Assembly (NCBI RefSeq): GCF_000350225.1 | Contig: NW_005179182.1 | Location: 59,647 to 123,646, forward strand | DNA length: 64,000 bases | DNA from: Chondrus crispus | Taxonomy: Eukaryota; Rhodophyta; Florideophyceae; Gigartinales; Gigartinaceae | Direction: 5' to 3' | Shown: positions 51,916 through 62,010 of the stretch, in pieces | Numbering within the stretch: the stretch's first letter is position 1 | Layout: every line of letters starts with the position of its first letter | Program-made: the position numbers and the translations under genes | The notes under the pieces: generated by a model | Database searches by the model: none | What the model was told of the DNA's origin: nothing | The model's input: only the letters and a program-made list of their open reading frames with translations

Positions 51916-52567
51916 GGGTGAGGCGGAGGGGGGAGGGGGAGGGGGTGAGGCGGATAAGGGAGGAGGACAAGGGGGGAGGACCGGGGAGGGGGACAAGGGA
52001 GGGGGACAAGGGAGGGGGACAAGGGAAGGAGGCGGGCAACGAAAGAAGGACAACGAAAGGAGGAGGGAGAAGGTGTTTGAGTCGAAAGACGAGTTAGAAG
52101 GGGAGAGGGAAGGGGAGGGGAAGGAGTGGCAGACAGAGGCAGAGTTTGGGTGGTGATTCAAGGACAGATGGTTGAAAATGGGTGCGGGCGGGAAGGGGGG
52201 TCGGGGGCTGCACGGCATGTGGGACATACCCGGCCCTCAATGTCGATCCACGTCACGCGAGTACGGCGGTTGCAAGTCGCGAAGGGGGCAACGTGGAGGG
52301 GCACTCGGATCTGGATGCGGCTACCGTTGTCCGATAACGACGCCCGTCGGCACTACCCTATGGGTACCCTTCAGGAGGGTACCGTTAGCGGTAGCCCATG
52401 TAGCGCCCGCACTTACGTGTCCGTGACTGTGTGTGCCGCTGAGGCACAGTGACATGCTGTACAGTGTACACTGCCCGCAGCAGGATACGGTACCTGCGCT
52501 GCTGGCAGCGCAGGTCATGGCATCATTACCTTTCAAGGGTACCAAGGCAAACTTTACCCTTCTCCGC

Positions 52568-52923
52568 GAGGGTAGTTTGGAGTGAATTTCAAACAATATA
52601 AATGAAAAAAGTGCTTCACATGGACCTAACGCGATTATGAGTAACCAATCGCTGCCTGATGGTGTCGGAAACCACGTCCATGCACCAAAACGTGGCTGAA
52701 AACAACGGAAAACAATTTAGCTCGAAGATTCCGCTCCACTCTCAGCCGGTCCGATTTTCTACGATGTAGGGTAATTTGGAGTACGGTTTTCGCCACTGCT
52801 CAGCCAATTTTTGGACACTGAATTGGAAATTGGACATGGTTGCGAGTACAGTTATAATGTCTCCCGCTTTTTTTTTAGCGTAAATCAATACTCCAAATCA
52901 CCCTCGCATTCCAAATTACCCTC
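52568..52923. repeat. Possible MITE with GAGGGTARTTTGGA ends
   Basis: The left end reads GAGGGTAGTTTGGAGT. The right end, on the other strand, reads GAGGGTAATTTGGAATGC and then repeats GAGGGTGATTTGGAGTA. Another copy of GGGTAATTTGGAGTA lies inside at about 52770. No target duplication was established. Confidence 0.4.
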
Positions 52924-54103
52924 CCAGGGAAGGGTAGCTCTTCCCGCGCAACTGCTCAACGCGCAGCCCTGCGCTCCGATTAGGGCATGTTACCATTGCT
53001 GGAGTGCGGCATTCAAACTGGTAGCAGCTTAATGAATTCTGCCATATTTCGCCCGCACTAACACGCTTCCATACTTAACTTACACCCCAATGTAGCGTAT
53101 CCCATTGGTGCACGTACAACTTGCAGGCATCTGTGCCCCTGCAGCACCCTCCACCAGGTGAGAGGAGACATGTACTGTAGAACGCCCCGTGCGCCGTCAT
53201 GAAAACGCTGTCCGACAACCCCGCCTCCCTCCCGCTCCGAGTTGCAGGTCAGGCACGTCAGCGCGCGTCCGCACCGCCGATCGGGGTCGGCGCTCCTTGC
53301 GCGTGCGTCGCCCGGCAGCCTGCCATGATGGCACAACTTTACGCGTATGATACGCCGTACACAGCGCTGCCCGCATCGCCAACTGCCATCGTGCGTGGCG
53401 CACGCTGCCACGGCGCCCGCGCCTTCCCGAGTGCCTCCGATAATAGCACCCATTCGCTCGACACATGCCGCGCCAGCGCTCCTGCGCACCTCCCGCCGCC
53501 GTCTAAATTACACGCGCCCTCGCGCTTGCCGGGCGACCTGCTTGCCCGGCCGGCATGGGCGAAGGGTGTCGATGTGGCGATGGTTGAGGTATGAGAGGGG
53601 AAGGATACTAGGGATACTGAGGGGGAAATAGGACGGCTGGATTACCCCCCACAGGAGCAGCCTGACACCAACTGAACTTTAGGTAGTCGGTGTCAGACTC
53701 CGCCTGTCGAAGGGCAACTTGCCTGTTTCTCCCCCGCTTGAAGGGCTGCCGCCACGTGCCGCTTCGCTTGGACATTGTCCGCTGCGGTGAGGAATTCGCA
53801 GCGAACCTGGCGAGCGCAGCACTCTCATGCTGTCGTCGAAAGGGGGCCTTGTGCTTCGCGTGCACTGCTCTCTGTACGATCAGGGAGCGGGATTGGCGCG
53901 CGGGGAAAAGGAGAGAAAGGATAGTATGAGAAGGGAAGTAGAGGGGGGGGTGAGTGATCCGGCGTTGCGCCTTCAGGGGTGAGAACGGGCTCCGGCTTGT
54001 GCCTTCGCAGACTAGAGTAGCGTAGAGTTGCTTGCTCGAGTTGTTTATTGTTCTGTGTCTCGGCGTGGGGAGCTCGGACGTGGGCGTAGTACATATAGGT
54101 CCA

Positions 54104-54139
54104 TGTAAGCTTGCCGTCTGCGGGGACGGTAAGCTTACA
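54104..54139. repeat. Hairpin with 15-bp arms
   Basis: TGTAAGCTTGCCGTC pairs with GACGGTAAGCTTACA across a 6-nt loop, one mismatch. Confidence 0.9.
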
Positions 54140-54476
54140 GCCCATGTTCTGTAAGCACGCGGGATATCAATACATGCTTACGCGCACTTTGATACCATTG
54201 GAATTAAACACATCCGTCAACTGATTCTCGGATGCGCGTGCGCGACACATGCTGCACTGTGCTGGCTTGACACTGTAATTTACGTCTCGCTGCCGCTGCG
54301 CTTTGTCAACCCTCTCGGAAAATTCAAAAATAAAAGGGGTACGTAAGAAAAATTCTCAAAATGAAAGCTAGCTTTGTGAATCCTAAAATTATTAATTAAT
54401 GTATTGATTTTTTAACCTCACACAGCGCGCCACCTCTTCTGTCAGAACCCCGAGTCCAAAGAGGGGAAGGGCGCAG

Positions 54477-55022
54477 ATGCCCTTTTGCAGCCACTCCGTC
54501 CTCACGCCGAGCCCCCAAACACACGCATGCGGAAACCGCCCCCACCGAGGGAGGCGGTCCTGCGCCAAGTGCCGAGATCATTGCACATGTCCGCCACGCG
54601 ACCCGACAGAGGGCCGAGACGCGGCAACCCACACCAAAAACCTCTCTCAACCGGGCGATGCTAACGCACTAAGGGCGTCCACACCCCAGTCGTGTTCGTG
54701 CCCGTCGGAGCCCTCGGACCCATGGAGCGAGTGTTGCAGCCACTGCTCATTACAGCTTTCAGCGGGTAGAGAGCGGCGTGACGCCACCACATTCTACAGA
54801 CAGAAAGAGCATCTACCACCGGTCGTAACACTTGTGCGCAGTGCACGGGAAGGTGACCACCGCTTTTGCTCCACCTTCAAGCATACTTCACCTACCCACA
54901 AACGAACTGAATTGTGCGTTACCCTCGATGAGTGGTGGTCTACTAACGACTCGCTCTTTTGCAGCTACGGCCGGATAGACCGACCACCGAAAGGAGTGGG
55001 GTTTTCAGAAATGAGGCACTAG
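54477..55022 (+). CDS. Hypothetical Cys-rich ORF
   Basis: 181 codons from the ATG at 54477. The first 100 residues hold about a dozen Cys (CAKCRDHCTCPP, SCSCPSEPSD, CCSHCSLQL), but there is no signal peptide and no regular spacing. The end (LCVTLDEWWSTNDSLFCSYG) looks protein-like. It overlaps the next ORF in another frame. It could be a short gene, part of a decayed one, or chance. No family recognised. Confidence 0.3.
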   Translation: MPFCSHSVLTPSPQTHACGNRPHRGRRSCAKCRDHCTCPPRDPTEGRDAATHTKNLSQPGDANALRASTPQSCSCPSEPSDPWSECCSHCSLQLSAGRERRDATTFYRQKEHLPPVVTLVRSAREGDHRFCSTFKHTSPTHKRTELCVTLDEWWSTNDSLFCSYGRIDRPPKGVGFSEMRH

Positions 55023-55072
55023 TACTTGGACGGAGGCGAGTCTACACTACAATAACCCACATCTCAGATGTT

Positions 55073-55645
55073 ATGGATAAGCCATGGACTATGCAGCGGG
55101 GAGTCGACCGACTTGCGGTCGCCGCTGAACAGCGTTGCATTGTTGGCGAGATTCTCTCCTTTATCAGCATGGGCGTGCTCCGTCCGGCCTGTTCAGGACC
55201 CTGCGGGAGAGGTCACTTAGTGATTGACTGCCCCATCCCATCGTACCAAGAGTACCCGCCGGTACACGGCTTGGTAGAGGTCGAATGGAGCCCGAGCATG
55301 TGGTGGGTAGACACCGTGCACAGCCTGGGCTCGCCTCAAGGATCGGTCTGCGTCACTTCCTCATTACTCATCCCGGCCTGCCACGGACACGTTTCACCCG
55401 GTAGAGTTTGTCCGCAGCCGACAGTAGGGGATTATTGTTGGCATGGCGACGACATAGTGGAGGGGGTCGACCCGTGGGACACCACACGAGTGGGTACTGA
55501 CCCACGGAGTAAAAGGGCAATACATGCCCGAATCATGGACCTTCTTGACCTCACATCCCCTCACGTCGTTGTTGACACTCACCACATGACTTCAGTCACT
55601 GGGGGACGTAACCACCTGTTGAGAGTGCCCAACAAAGGCACATGA
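55073..55645 (+). CDS. Hypothetical protein (ORF C)
   Basis: 190 residues from the ATG at 55073 (MDKPWTMQRGVDRLAV). The open frame reaches back to 54959 only with TTG. Six Cys lie between residues 20 and 120 (PACSGPCGRGH, VIDCPIP, SVCVTS, PACHGH, RVCPQP, DYCWHGDD), with several Trp. The end, VTGGRNHLLRVPN, recalls VTYKSARNHLLVAGVS at the start of ORF B (58946), a weak likeness. No signal peptide, membrane segment or known motif. It lies between the two ORF A copies on the same strand and may be a remnant of the same gene group. Confidence 0.4.
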   Translation: MDKPWTMQRGVDRLAVAAEQRCIVGEILSFISMGVLRPACSGPCGRGHLVIDCPIPSYQEYPPVHGLVEVEWSPSMWWVDTVHSLGSPQGSVCVTSSLLIPACHGHVSPGRVCPQPTVGDYCWHGDDIVEGVDPWDTTRVGTDPRSKRAIHARIMDLLDLTSPHVVVDTHHMTSVTGGRNHLLRVPNKGT

Positions 55646-57201
55646 AGCAGCATTTTATTCATATTCGACAACAGAATAAAAATTTCTGGATGAGCTCAAT
55701 TTTGGGGTTCAGCAAGGCGTGTACGTACACCTCAAAAAGGGGCCAAGAAGCAATATCAATCAGCTGTCTCGGCATATGAACGTTTTCTCAACCTCAATCC
55801 CAGACTATAGACCTGGTCAACATTGCAATTCTGTATCTTTGATCCGTTCAAGCTACTTTGCGCTCCGATAAGAAACCATGAGAGACTTCATATGCACTTT
55901 CACCTGTACAGCACCAACTAGACTTTTTTAGAATGCCCTGACGAGCTTGCTGGACCTTATCATACACACACCGATAAGAATAGCCGCTTTATAAGAATAC
56001 GGAGCCCGTCTCCCGTCCTTATTCTTATAAGGCGGAAGTACTGCACCTATCAACGACAACAAATCGAACAGCGAACGCCAGGAGCCTCCTGGCGTTCGCT
56101 GTCGATTTGTTGCCTCATACACCCTCAGGGTGTATGAGGCAGCTATGCGAGAGAAAGGTCGGCATGATACCGAACTTGCTAACGCACGTCGTCGCGCTGC
56201 ACTTTACGGCGAACTTTTTGTTGTGCCTAGACCTTCGCACATACGTCGTGCTTTGGCTGTGAAGAAAGCAGCTGACAAACGGGATGCTGCTTCTGCTCTT
56301 GCGTCGTTGAGATGCAACTGACCAGCAGTATGGTCAGCTTCAGAATGATGCTGTGATAGAGATTTTTAATAAATGTTTTGTGCATCGCTGTCTCCAAATT
56401 TGTTCCACGTGACGACCGATATGCCTCAGTCTTGAAGCTGCAAACGTAAATTTACTTGTTGCGATTCAATGAATGGGCCACGTTTTGGAAACAGGACCCT
56501 GTTCCGCCTGTAGATAAATGCGTCGTAGCTTCGGCTTTTTGAAGACTTTTGATGGATCCAAAACAGATCATGCTTTGGTATTTCTATTTTAGATTTTGGA
56601 AATCGTTCTTTTTAAAGGCACCCCCCTTTCTATTTAGCACGAAGTCAGCTGCCCCCTTTTTTGTGAGGGGCTAGAGTTGATTCCTCTCTAACCCGGACTT
56701 TTAGTGCGGGCTGCGGGCATCCTACCCCAGTATCTGAAGCGGTTTTCGAAGTATTCTAGCTCTCCATTCTTCTCTGTATATAAAGTGAGCTCTCCTCCGT
56801 GCTGAGCGGGCGGCGCATGTGCCCCCTTCTTGATTGTCAGAGTAGGGAGTTTGCAGTGATCGACACGGTCTCGCTACCACGCCAAGGTCGCAGCCTTAGC
56901 CCTTCCTCGCGCTCAAGAAACTACCCCCTTTTTCTCAACTACCGTTCCCCGTAGCGCATCTATCGTATGTGCTATTCCAGCTTCGGATTGTGCCAATCGC
57001 CACGCACGTAGTGCAGTTTTCTCGAGTTCTGCGACAAGTTCCACGCCCTGAGGAGGGAAGAAAAGGGCTAGCGAGGGGGCGAACAAGGTGGAAGATACAG
57101 TAAAAAGGAACCACAGCGCCACTAACACAAGTCGACATTTTCAAAAGACTGGAAACTCTTTGTACTTCAAACCACTCTCAAAATCTCACAAATCACGCGC
57201 A
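55646..57201. other. Spacer with hairpin array and small ORF
   Basis: Apart from the three hairpins, a 59-codon ORF starts at ATG 56145 (MREKGRHDTELANARRRAAL) and ends at 56321. It is helical and basic, begins four bases after the third hairpin, and has no recognised family. Its reality is doubtful. The 0.9 kb before ORF A copy 2 holds no clear TATA box apart from TATATAA near 56777. Confidence 0.4.
55984..56141. repeat. Three back-to-back hairpins
   Basis: Hairpin 1 (55984-56035) has 16-bp arms with one G-T type mismatch. Hairpin 2 (56057-56112) has 27 paired bases per arm with one bulged A and no loop. Hairpin 3 (56111-56141) has perfect 15-bp arms around one C and shares its first two bases with hairpin 2. 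Confidence 0.95.
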
Positions 57202-58968
57202 ATGATAGTTATACTAGCCATAGGAGTCCCTATGTGGAACGTGGTCAGGTTCATTGCTTTAAGTCTCACTCTGACGACTGCTTTATCATGGTTATGGTCT
57301 AGGGTCCTTGGGGCTAGGGCGTATTCACGGGTCGTCGCCGGTAAGGCAGTCGAGCTAGCACCGAGGCCATTCTCCAGGGGAACCCTAGTTATGGAACATG
57401 ACAATCGGGACGGATACGCAAAAGTTCTATTATTAATAGTAACCGGGGGTTTGTTGGCGGCCGATCTACTAATCGAATTTGGGTCAGGATCTAAAGAAGT
57501 CAATAGGGGCAGACTGGTTGCGGCTGGCTTCGATTCAACCTCTCTTAACGTGCCGACAGGCCTCCGTCAGACTAGCGATGGGCGTTGGTACCCCGAGAGG
57601 GCGACGCCGCCGGGTTTTATCACAAGATATAGAGTACAGGGACCGATGATGTTGACTGACCTCAAACACAATATTTCGCAAGCCGACGTTGACGTGTTAA
57701 TGACCACCGGGAATGCTGCTATTTCAGGCGGACAGTACCTAGTTACCGAGATGCGAAATGAATGGATTCTGGCCAGTAGGGGGAAGGATATTTGGTTTGC
57801 CGGGCAAGCGGCAGCCGTTCTGGTACGAGGGCGACGACTCATACTTTTCACGGGCACAGAGCTCTATGTTCTAGAGGAGGATAGCGCAGAGGGTAGTCCT
57901 TCCATCGCCGTCGTTGAAATCGCAAGCAGCCTATTCTTCAAGAGGAGCTTAAGACGACACAGTTATGCCGGCTCAGTTGTATCATTTGAACTCCAGGCAC
58001 AACCCAGGCTGAGGATAAATTGTACAGACGCCCCGGCGTACCCGAAGCAGTGGGGGATACAATGCGTTGACTCGAAAGTCAGCCGGACGGTCATAATCAA
58101 ACATGACTCAACTGACAATGGATTGGAATCTGGCTTGTTCGACACTCACCGCTTGACTTTAGATTACGGGACGGCCACACGTAAGCTCGTAGTACCTTGG
58201 AGTGAATTTGATTTTGGAAGAAGTAGACCAGCCAGTAGACCCACCAATAAGATGGAAGTCGAGGTAATGGCCAGCAACGACACGGTGTTGGTCATGAAGG
58301 AGACTTCCAGCCTAATGATATCACACAGTGGTCACAGGGCTATTATATGTTTGGGCCTCACGGGTGACCCGCTGTACGCAGAGGGTATGGAGTGTAGGGA
58401 GAAGGATTGGGGAAACTTGGCTAGCATGGCGTCGGCTTTTCGGTCACTACAAATAGAGACGGCGAAGTTCTCCAGGGCCTGGGAGATATACCATCAGTGG
58501 CGAACGGAGGCAAACACTAGTGCGCCCACTCGCACCACATGGATAGCGAAAGATCTCCGCGTAACCAGAGGCAGGTGTTTGAGAGATACTCATACCGTAG
58601 CAACGGTGAATACTCATTTCTTCGCTGGAATAAGCATCTTGCTTAGTAATCTTGTTTGCGGAGTCTTCGTGTACGTTTGGCTTAAGAACACGACACTAGA
58701 CGGAGAGTTTCGTGAGAAATCTCTGACGTTGGACTCAAGTAGGAAAGTTTTGGCTATGTCAAACCTGACCAGGTTCAACTGTGACAGGACACCTGAGGCA
58801 ACGCCCTGGACCGCGATTGTCAGAAGCGGGGATAGGTCTTGCCACCTCGAGACGTCATATGGCAGTGAGTCGGACGTTATTGATATCAACGTAAAACGAT
58901 CGGAGAAGCTCATACTCATGGGGCACCGCGGAAACGGGCGCAGAAGTGACTTACAAGTCAGCACGTAA
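57202..58968 (+). CDS. ORF A copy 2: intact unknown membrane protein
   Basis: 588 residues from ATG 57202 (MIVILAIGVPMWNVVRFIAL). The frame opens further upstream, but the copy 1 start aligns here. N-terminal residues 2-30 and about 75-95 (KVLLLIVTGGLLAADLLIEF) are hydrophobic. A large middle part contains NIS, NCT, NDT, NTS, NTT and NLT sites and paired Cys. A third hydrophobic segment (HFFAGISILLSNLVCGVFVY) is near residue 485, followed by about 80 residues with LTRFNCDRTPEATPWTAIVR and a basic end. This suggests a membrane protein with a large luminal or extracellular domain, in outline like a viral or fusion-type glycoprotein, but no family was recognised and that likeness is only topological. 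The last 23 bp overlap ORF B. Confidence 0.8.
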   Translation: MIVILAIGVPMWNVVRFIALSLTLTTALSWLWSRVLGARAYSRVVAGKAVELAPRPFSRGTLVMEHDNRDGYAKVLLLIVTGGLLAADLLIEFGSGSKEVNRGRLVAAGFDSTSLNVPTGLRQTSDGRWYPERATPPGFITRYRVQGPMMLTDLKHNISQADVDVLMTTGNAAISGGQYLVTEMRNEWILASRGKDIWFAGQAAAVLVRGRRLILFTGTELYVLEEDSAEGSPSIAVVEIASSLFFKRSLRRHSYAGSVVSFELQAQPRLRINCTDAPAYPKQWGIQCVDSKVSRTVIIKHDSTDNGLESGLFDTHRLTLDYGTATRKLVVPWSEFDFGRSRPASRPTNKMEVEVMASNDTVLVMKETSSLMISHSGHRAIICLGLTGDPLYAEGMECREKDWGNLASMASAFRSLQIETAKFSRAWEIYHQWRTEANTSAPTRTTWIAKDLRVTRGRCLRDTHTVATVNTHFFAGISILLSNLVCGVFVYVWLKNTTLDGEFREKSLTLDSSRKVLAMSNLTRFNCDRTPEATPWTAIVRSGDRSCHLETSYGSESDVIDINVKRSEKLILMGHRGNGRRSDLQVST

Positions 58969-59659
58969 CCACCTGCTTGTGGCTGGCGTGAGCAAGCGAG
59001 TAAGGCTGGTGCCAGCTGAGAATGTCACCAGTCCACACCAAATTAGGGAAGAGGTCCAGCACACCCTTCTTTCTGAAGCCGCCACGGTGTGCATTCCTGG
59101 AAGACTAGACTACAGGGATGTAGTAGAGGAGTTGGTGCTATCATCTCGTACCGACAATACAGTTGGACCAGCTGCCATCAGCCGAGCCGGGTGGCTTTCT
59201 ACCAGTCAAGTTCTGTTGGCGCTATGTAGCTGCACAGATCAGGTGCCAGTAGCACCGGGGACCGGGTGCTACGTCTCGCTCAGGGGACAGGAGACATACC
59301 AGGACCCATCCGTTAGGCTGGAATCGGTTAAGATACAAGAGCTTGTAGAAGCGGGCAATCTAGAGGTATCCAGTTCGGGCCACGTCGTAACCACGCCTGG
59401 CAGATTACTCCTCACATATCGCGATGGGCATATCAAGCCAGCCGACCGCGGAGATCCACTCCTCATGAGCGGCCCGCGCATGGGCAGCCTCAGTGTCAAC
59501 GGTCCTGGATCTGTGAAAACGGGCTGGTGGCAGGACGCAGCCAAAGACGGCTACTTGGCCACCGGGGAGCAGTACTCTGTCCGCGACACGAGCGCAAGTG
59601 CGAATCAGGTCTGTGACGTGGGTAGGGCACGAGACGGCATGGTTTGCGTAGCGTTCTAA
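58946..59659 (+). CDS. ORF B: hypothetical protein overlapping ORF A copy 2
   Basis: 237 codons open in the frame next to ORF A, overlapping its 3' end. The sequence looks protein-like (VRLVPAENVTSPHQIREEVQ, then VCIPGRLDYRDVVEELVLSS and TPGRLLLTYRDGHIKPADRG), with no membrane segment, a few Cys and no known motif. No ATG occurs for roughly the first 170 codons. The first start-like codon is a GTG. Translation would need a frameshift from ORF A, a spliced leader exon or non-ATG initiation. No counterpart follows ORF A copy 1. It may be a separate decayed gene. Confidence 0.45.
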   Translation: MTYKSARNHLLVAGVSKRVRLVPAENVTSPHQIREEVQHTLLSEAATVCIPGRLDYRDVVEELVLSSRTDNTVGPAAISRAGWLSTSQVLLALCSCTDQVPVAPGTGCYVSLRGQETYQDPSVRLESVKIQELVEAGNLEVSSSGHVVTTPGRLLLTYRDGHIKPADRGDPLLMSGPRMGSLSVNGPGSVKTGWWQDAAKDGYLATGEQYSVRDTSASANQVCDVGRARDGMVCVAF

Positions 59660-60540
59660 GAGCCGGAGTCAAGGGGCCTGTCGGAGGACGGCAGTCTACC
59701 CTCGGGCCCTGTTTGTTGGCGCCGGGTGTGCTGCGCAGCTCCCAGACGGCGGAACAAGGAGACTTACGTCTCACCAGACGAGCGCGGGAGAAGCTGCGCG
59801 GCACGTGAGGGTTCGCCCGGCCGGGAGTCAGAAGGGCTCCAGGCCAGTGCGTACCCTCAACATGGGGAACCTTGCACGAAGCAGAAAGCCTCCAACAACG
59901 GCTGCAACCTTTCTTTTCTTCTATACTGCACCTTAGACCAAAAAGAAACAAATCTGCCCGCCCGGATCCGGACCGTCTTCTAAACAGCAACGCCTATCCA
60001 TGATTTCCCACTGCTGCGCTATTGTTTTTCTCTACATACGCCTTCGACACCCTTCTGCTCCTCCTGAGTCCTCTGTCCATTTCACCAGTCTGCCTTTCTT
60101 CTCAAAATCGTTTCTTGAGTTCGTTTCCGATAAAATTTCCGACGCCGCAGCTTATAATAAAGGATCTCCAGGCTACGCCCCACGCTCATTTTCGGCATCG
60201 AAGAACTTGGGATCCATCTTTCTTTCCTTTCGTCCCCTCTGCGCCGCCCTTCTTTTCCGGAACCTGTACTGTACACGTGTGCTGTATTCCCAACACCAAA
60301 CAACGCAGTACACCAACATTCACACGTGTACAAGGTGTTCACATCCTGCTCTATGTGGCGTGTGGCTGCCATTGCTTACGCACCATCGGAGCTCAAAAGC
60401 GAGCAACTCCCCCTCATTCCCATCTACAGACAGAGACAAACTACCCACCTACCAACCTTTTCCTCGTTGTTCATCAAGTCCACCGCGTTCGTGCCCACAC
60501 GCATTCTCATCCTCATCCCATCTTCATCCCATCCTCCACC
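59660..60540. other. Upstream region of the PsbP-like gene
   Basis: Pyrimidine-rich in its second half, like other leaders in this window. A TATAATAAAG lies near 60153, 390 bp before the ATG. An in-frame extension of the PsbP-like frame back to 60022 lacks conserved sequence and is taken as leader. Confidence 0.45.
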
Positions 60541-61353
60541 ATGTCCGTCACCAAACCATCACCACCGGCGTTCATACCGGCCCTCTCCATGACCGCAAGC
60601 CCGACGCCCCCCAACGCCGCCTCGAGCTCCATCTCACGCCGCGACTGCGTGCGCCGCTGGGCCGTGGCTGCCACAGCCACGGCCGCGCTGCTATCCCCGG
60701 CGCAGCCGGCCTCAGCCGCCGTAGTCACGGGCCGCTCCATCGTCAACAGCGTGCTCAGCGCGTACGGCCTTCCCAACCTGCGCGACGTCTCCGGCTTCAC
60801 GCCGCTCCTCGAGCAGTACGACAAGCTCGTCGTCGAGTTTCAATACCCCTCCGCCTGGATCGTCCAGCGCAACGTCCTGCCCGTCGCAGACTCCGCCGGC
60901 CTCTCGCAGGCGAACGGCCGCATGTCCATGGGCGCCGCGCGCGCCCCGATGGAGGGCCGCGCCAGTGGCCTCACCGCCGGAGACTATCGCAAGGCGGAGG
61001 GCCTCTCGTTTTTCGTCTCCGCACAGCTCCCGCATGGCATCAAGGATGTCAAGTCGGTCCCGGCCGCCACTATTGCTGACCTTGTTACCCCGGGGGATGC
61101 CACCGGGAGCGCCCCCAATCCAAAACTCGTGAGGGATGTTATTGACGAGGAGGGATACCGCGTTATTGATACAAAGTATGAGAGTATCACGGTTAGCGGG
61201 TATACGGTGGGAAGGCGTGGGAGGACAAGGGCCACCATGCTGGCGGATGGCAGGCTTTATGCGTTGACGGGGAGTTGTACGGATATTCGTTGGAAGAAGA
61301 TTATCGACACTCTGGACACGGCTCTCAACTCCTTCCATGTCTTTCGGATATGA
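60541..61353 (+). CDS. PsbP-like protein of the thylakoid lumen
   Basis: 270 residues from ATG 60541. The first 30 are Ser/Pro/Ala-rich, as in plastid transit peptides. Residues 33-59 form a twin-arginine lumen signal (ISRRDCVRRW, an Ala-rich hydrophobic core and ASA before the predicted cut). The mature part starts FTPLLEQYDKLVVEFQYPSAWIVQRN, the typical opening of the PsbP fold. Later blocks are KSVPAATIADLVTP, IDTKYESITVSGYTVGRRGR and LYALTGSCTDIRWKK, then a last helix. PsbP-like proteins act around photosystem II assembly or NDH. Which subfamily this is cannot be told by eye. It supports a photosynthetic eukaryote. Confidence 0.9.
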   Translation: MSVTKPSPPAFIPALSMTASPTPPNAASSSISRRDCVRRWAVAATATAALLSPAQPASAAVVTGRSIVNSVLSAYGLPNLRDVSGFTPLLEQYDKLVVEFQYPSAWIVQRNVLPVADSAGLSQANGRMSMGAARAPMEGRASGLTAGDYRKAEGLSFFVSAQLPHGIKDVKSVPAATIADLVTPGDATGSAPNPKLVRDVIDEEGYRVIDTKYESITVSGYTVGRRGRTRATMLADGRLYALTGSCTDIRWKKIIDTLDTALNSFHVFRI

Positions 61354-62010
61354 CACACCAAAAGCCATCGTTTGGGTGAGGTTAGTGTGTAAGACTTACC
61401 TGGCCTCTATCCCATCAACACATGACTGCAGCCACGATACGACATGTATGTGAGATCGATTTTGATTCATATTACCTTGGAAAGCCCCACAGCGTGGCAC
61501 TCAAGAACGTTACCTACCGTTCTTTGTTCCGTCTACTTTGGCTTTCCCCTCAAACGTGAGATGACCATGTCCTTTCGAGGCAGGTGGGGGCTGGTCCAGA
61601 CTCCGAGCCCAGCGTGAGTGAAAGTCATTCCTGCATACTAGTGGCCTGGGTGTGCAAAGCGGAGAAGGGCCCTTCGAATGACATGCTTCACAGCCTTTGC
61701 TTTTAGTTGAAAGCCAGGACGCTTTCTTTGTCCCCCCTGGCGAGGAGCGTGGACCGGCCCCGTTCAACTGCAGACGGAACAAAAGAGTTAAAAAGGAGCA
61801 GTCCCGTGCAAGGACTGCGTCAACGTTTTGAAGGTCATACTGTTGCGATTGAAGAGGAGGTCCGTGCTATCACAAGATGAACACGTCGCGGGCAATCAAA
61901 CGGAGGCATACGAACTGCCGACGCTTACATTTGCGGCCGCTCATTAAACGGCAACGATCAGCTACATTGACGTAACGTCTTGGGTGTATATATATAAAGA
62001 AAGTTACAAG
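61354..62010. other. Convergent 3' spacer
   Basis: Between the 3' ends of the PsbP-like and USP genes. A 90-codon minus-strand ORF (61782-61510) has no recognisable feature and is not called. Confidence 0.45.

Larger units (their letters stand above)
51916..54476. other. Long repeat-rich spacer
   Basis: No supported gene in 2.5 kb. The first 200 bp is the purine-rich tract upstream of the sulfotransferase, probably its leader and promoter. A hairpin CCTGCGCTGC/GCAGCGCAGG lies at about 52493-52514. ORFs in the GC-rich 53.1-53.6 kb part run on both strands without domains and are taken as accidental. A MITE-like inverted repeat and a 15-bp hairpin are listed separately. Confidence 0.45.

Noticed and set aside
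51791-52227. Pro/Ser-rich N-terminal extension of the sulfotransferase upstream of the gap
   Set aside because: Pure low-complexity translation of a purine/pyrimidine tract. It more likely is leader DNA, and the true start is hidden by the gap.
48143-59659. Integrated totivirus-like sequence, as reported for a red alga
   Set aside because: No polymerase or capsid motif is visible. ORF A is a membrane protein, so that explanation does not fit.
57202-59659. ORF A copy 2 and ORF B as one frameshifted gene
   Set aside because: Copies 1 and 2 of ORF A both end in similar basic tails, so ORF A seems complete without ORF B. The question is left open in the findings.
60000-61079. 359-codon ORF beginning at ATG 60000
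   Set aside because: Out-of-frame shadow across the PsbP-like leader and coding part, without domain signal.
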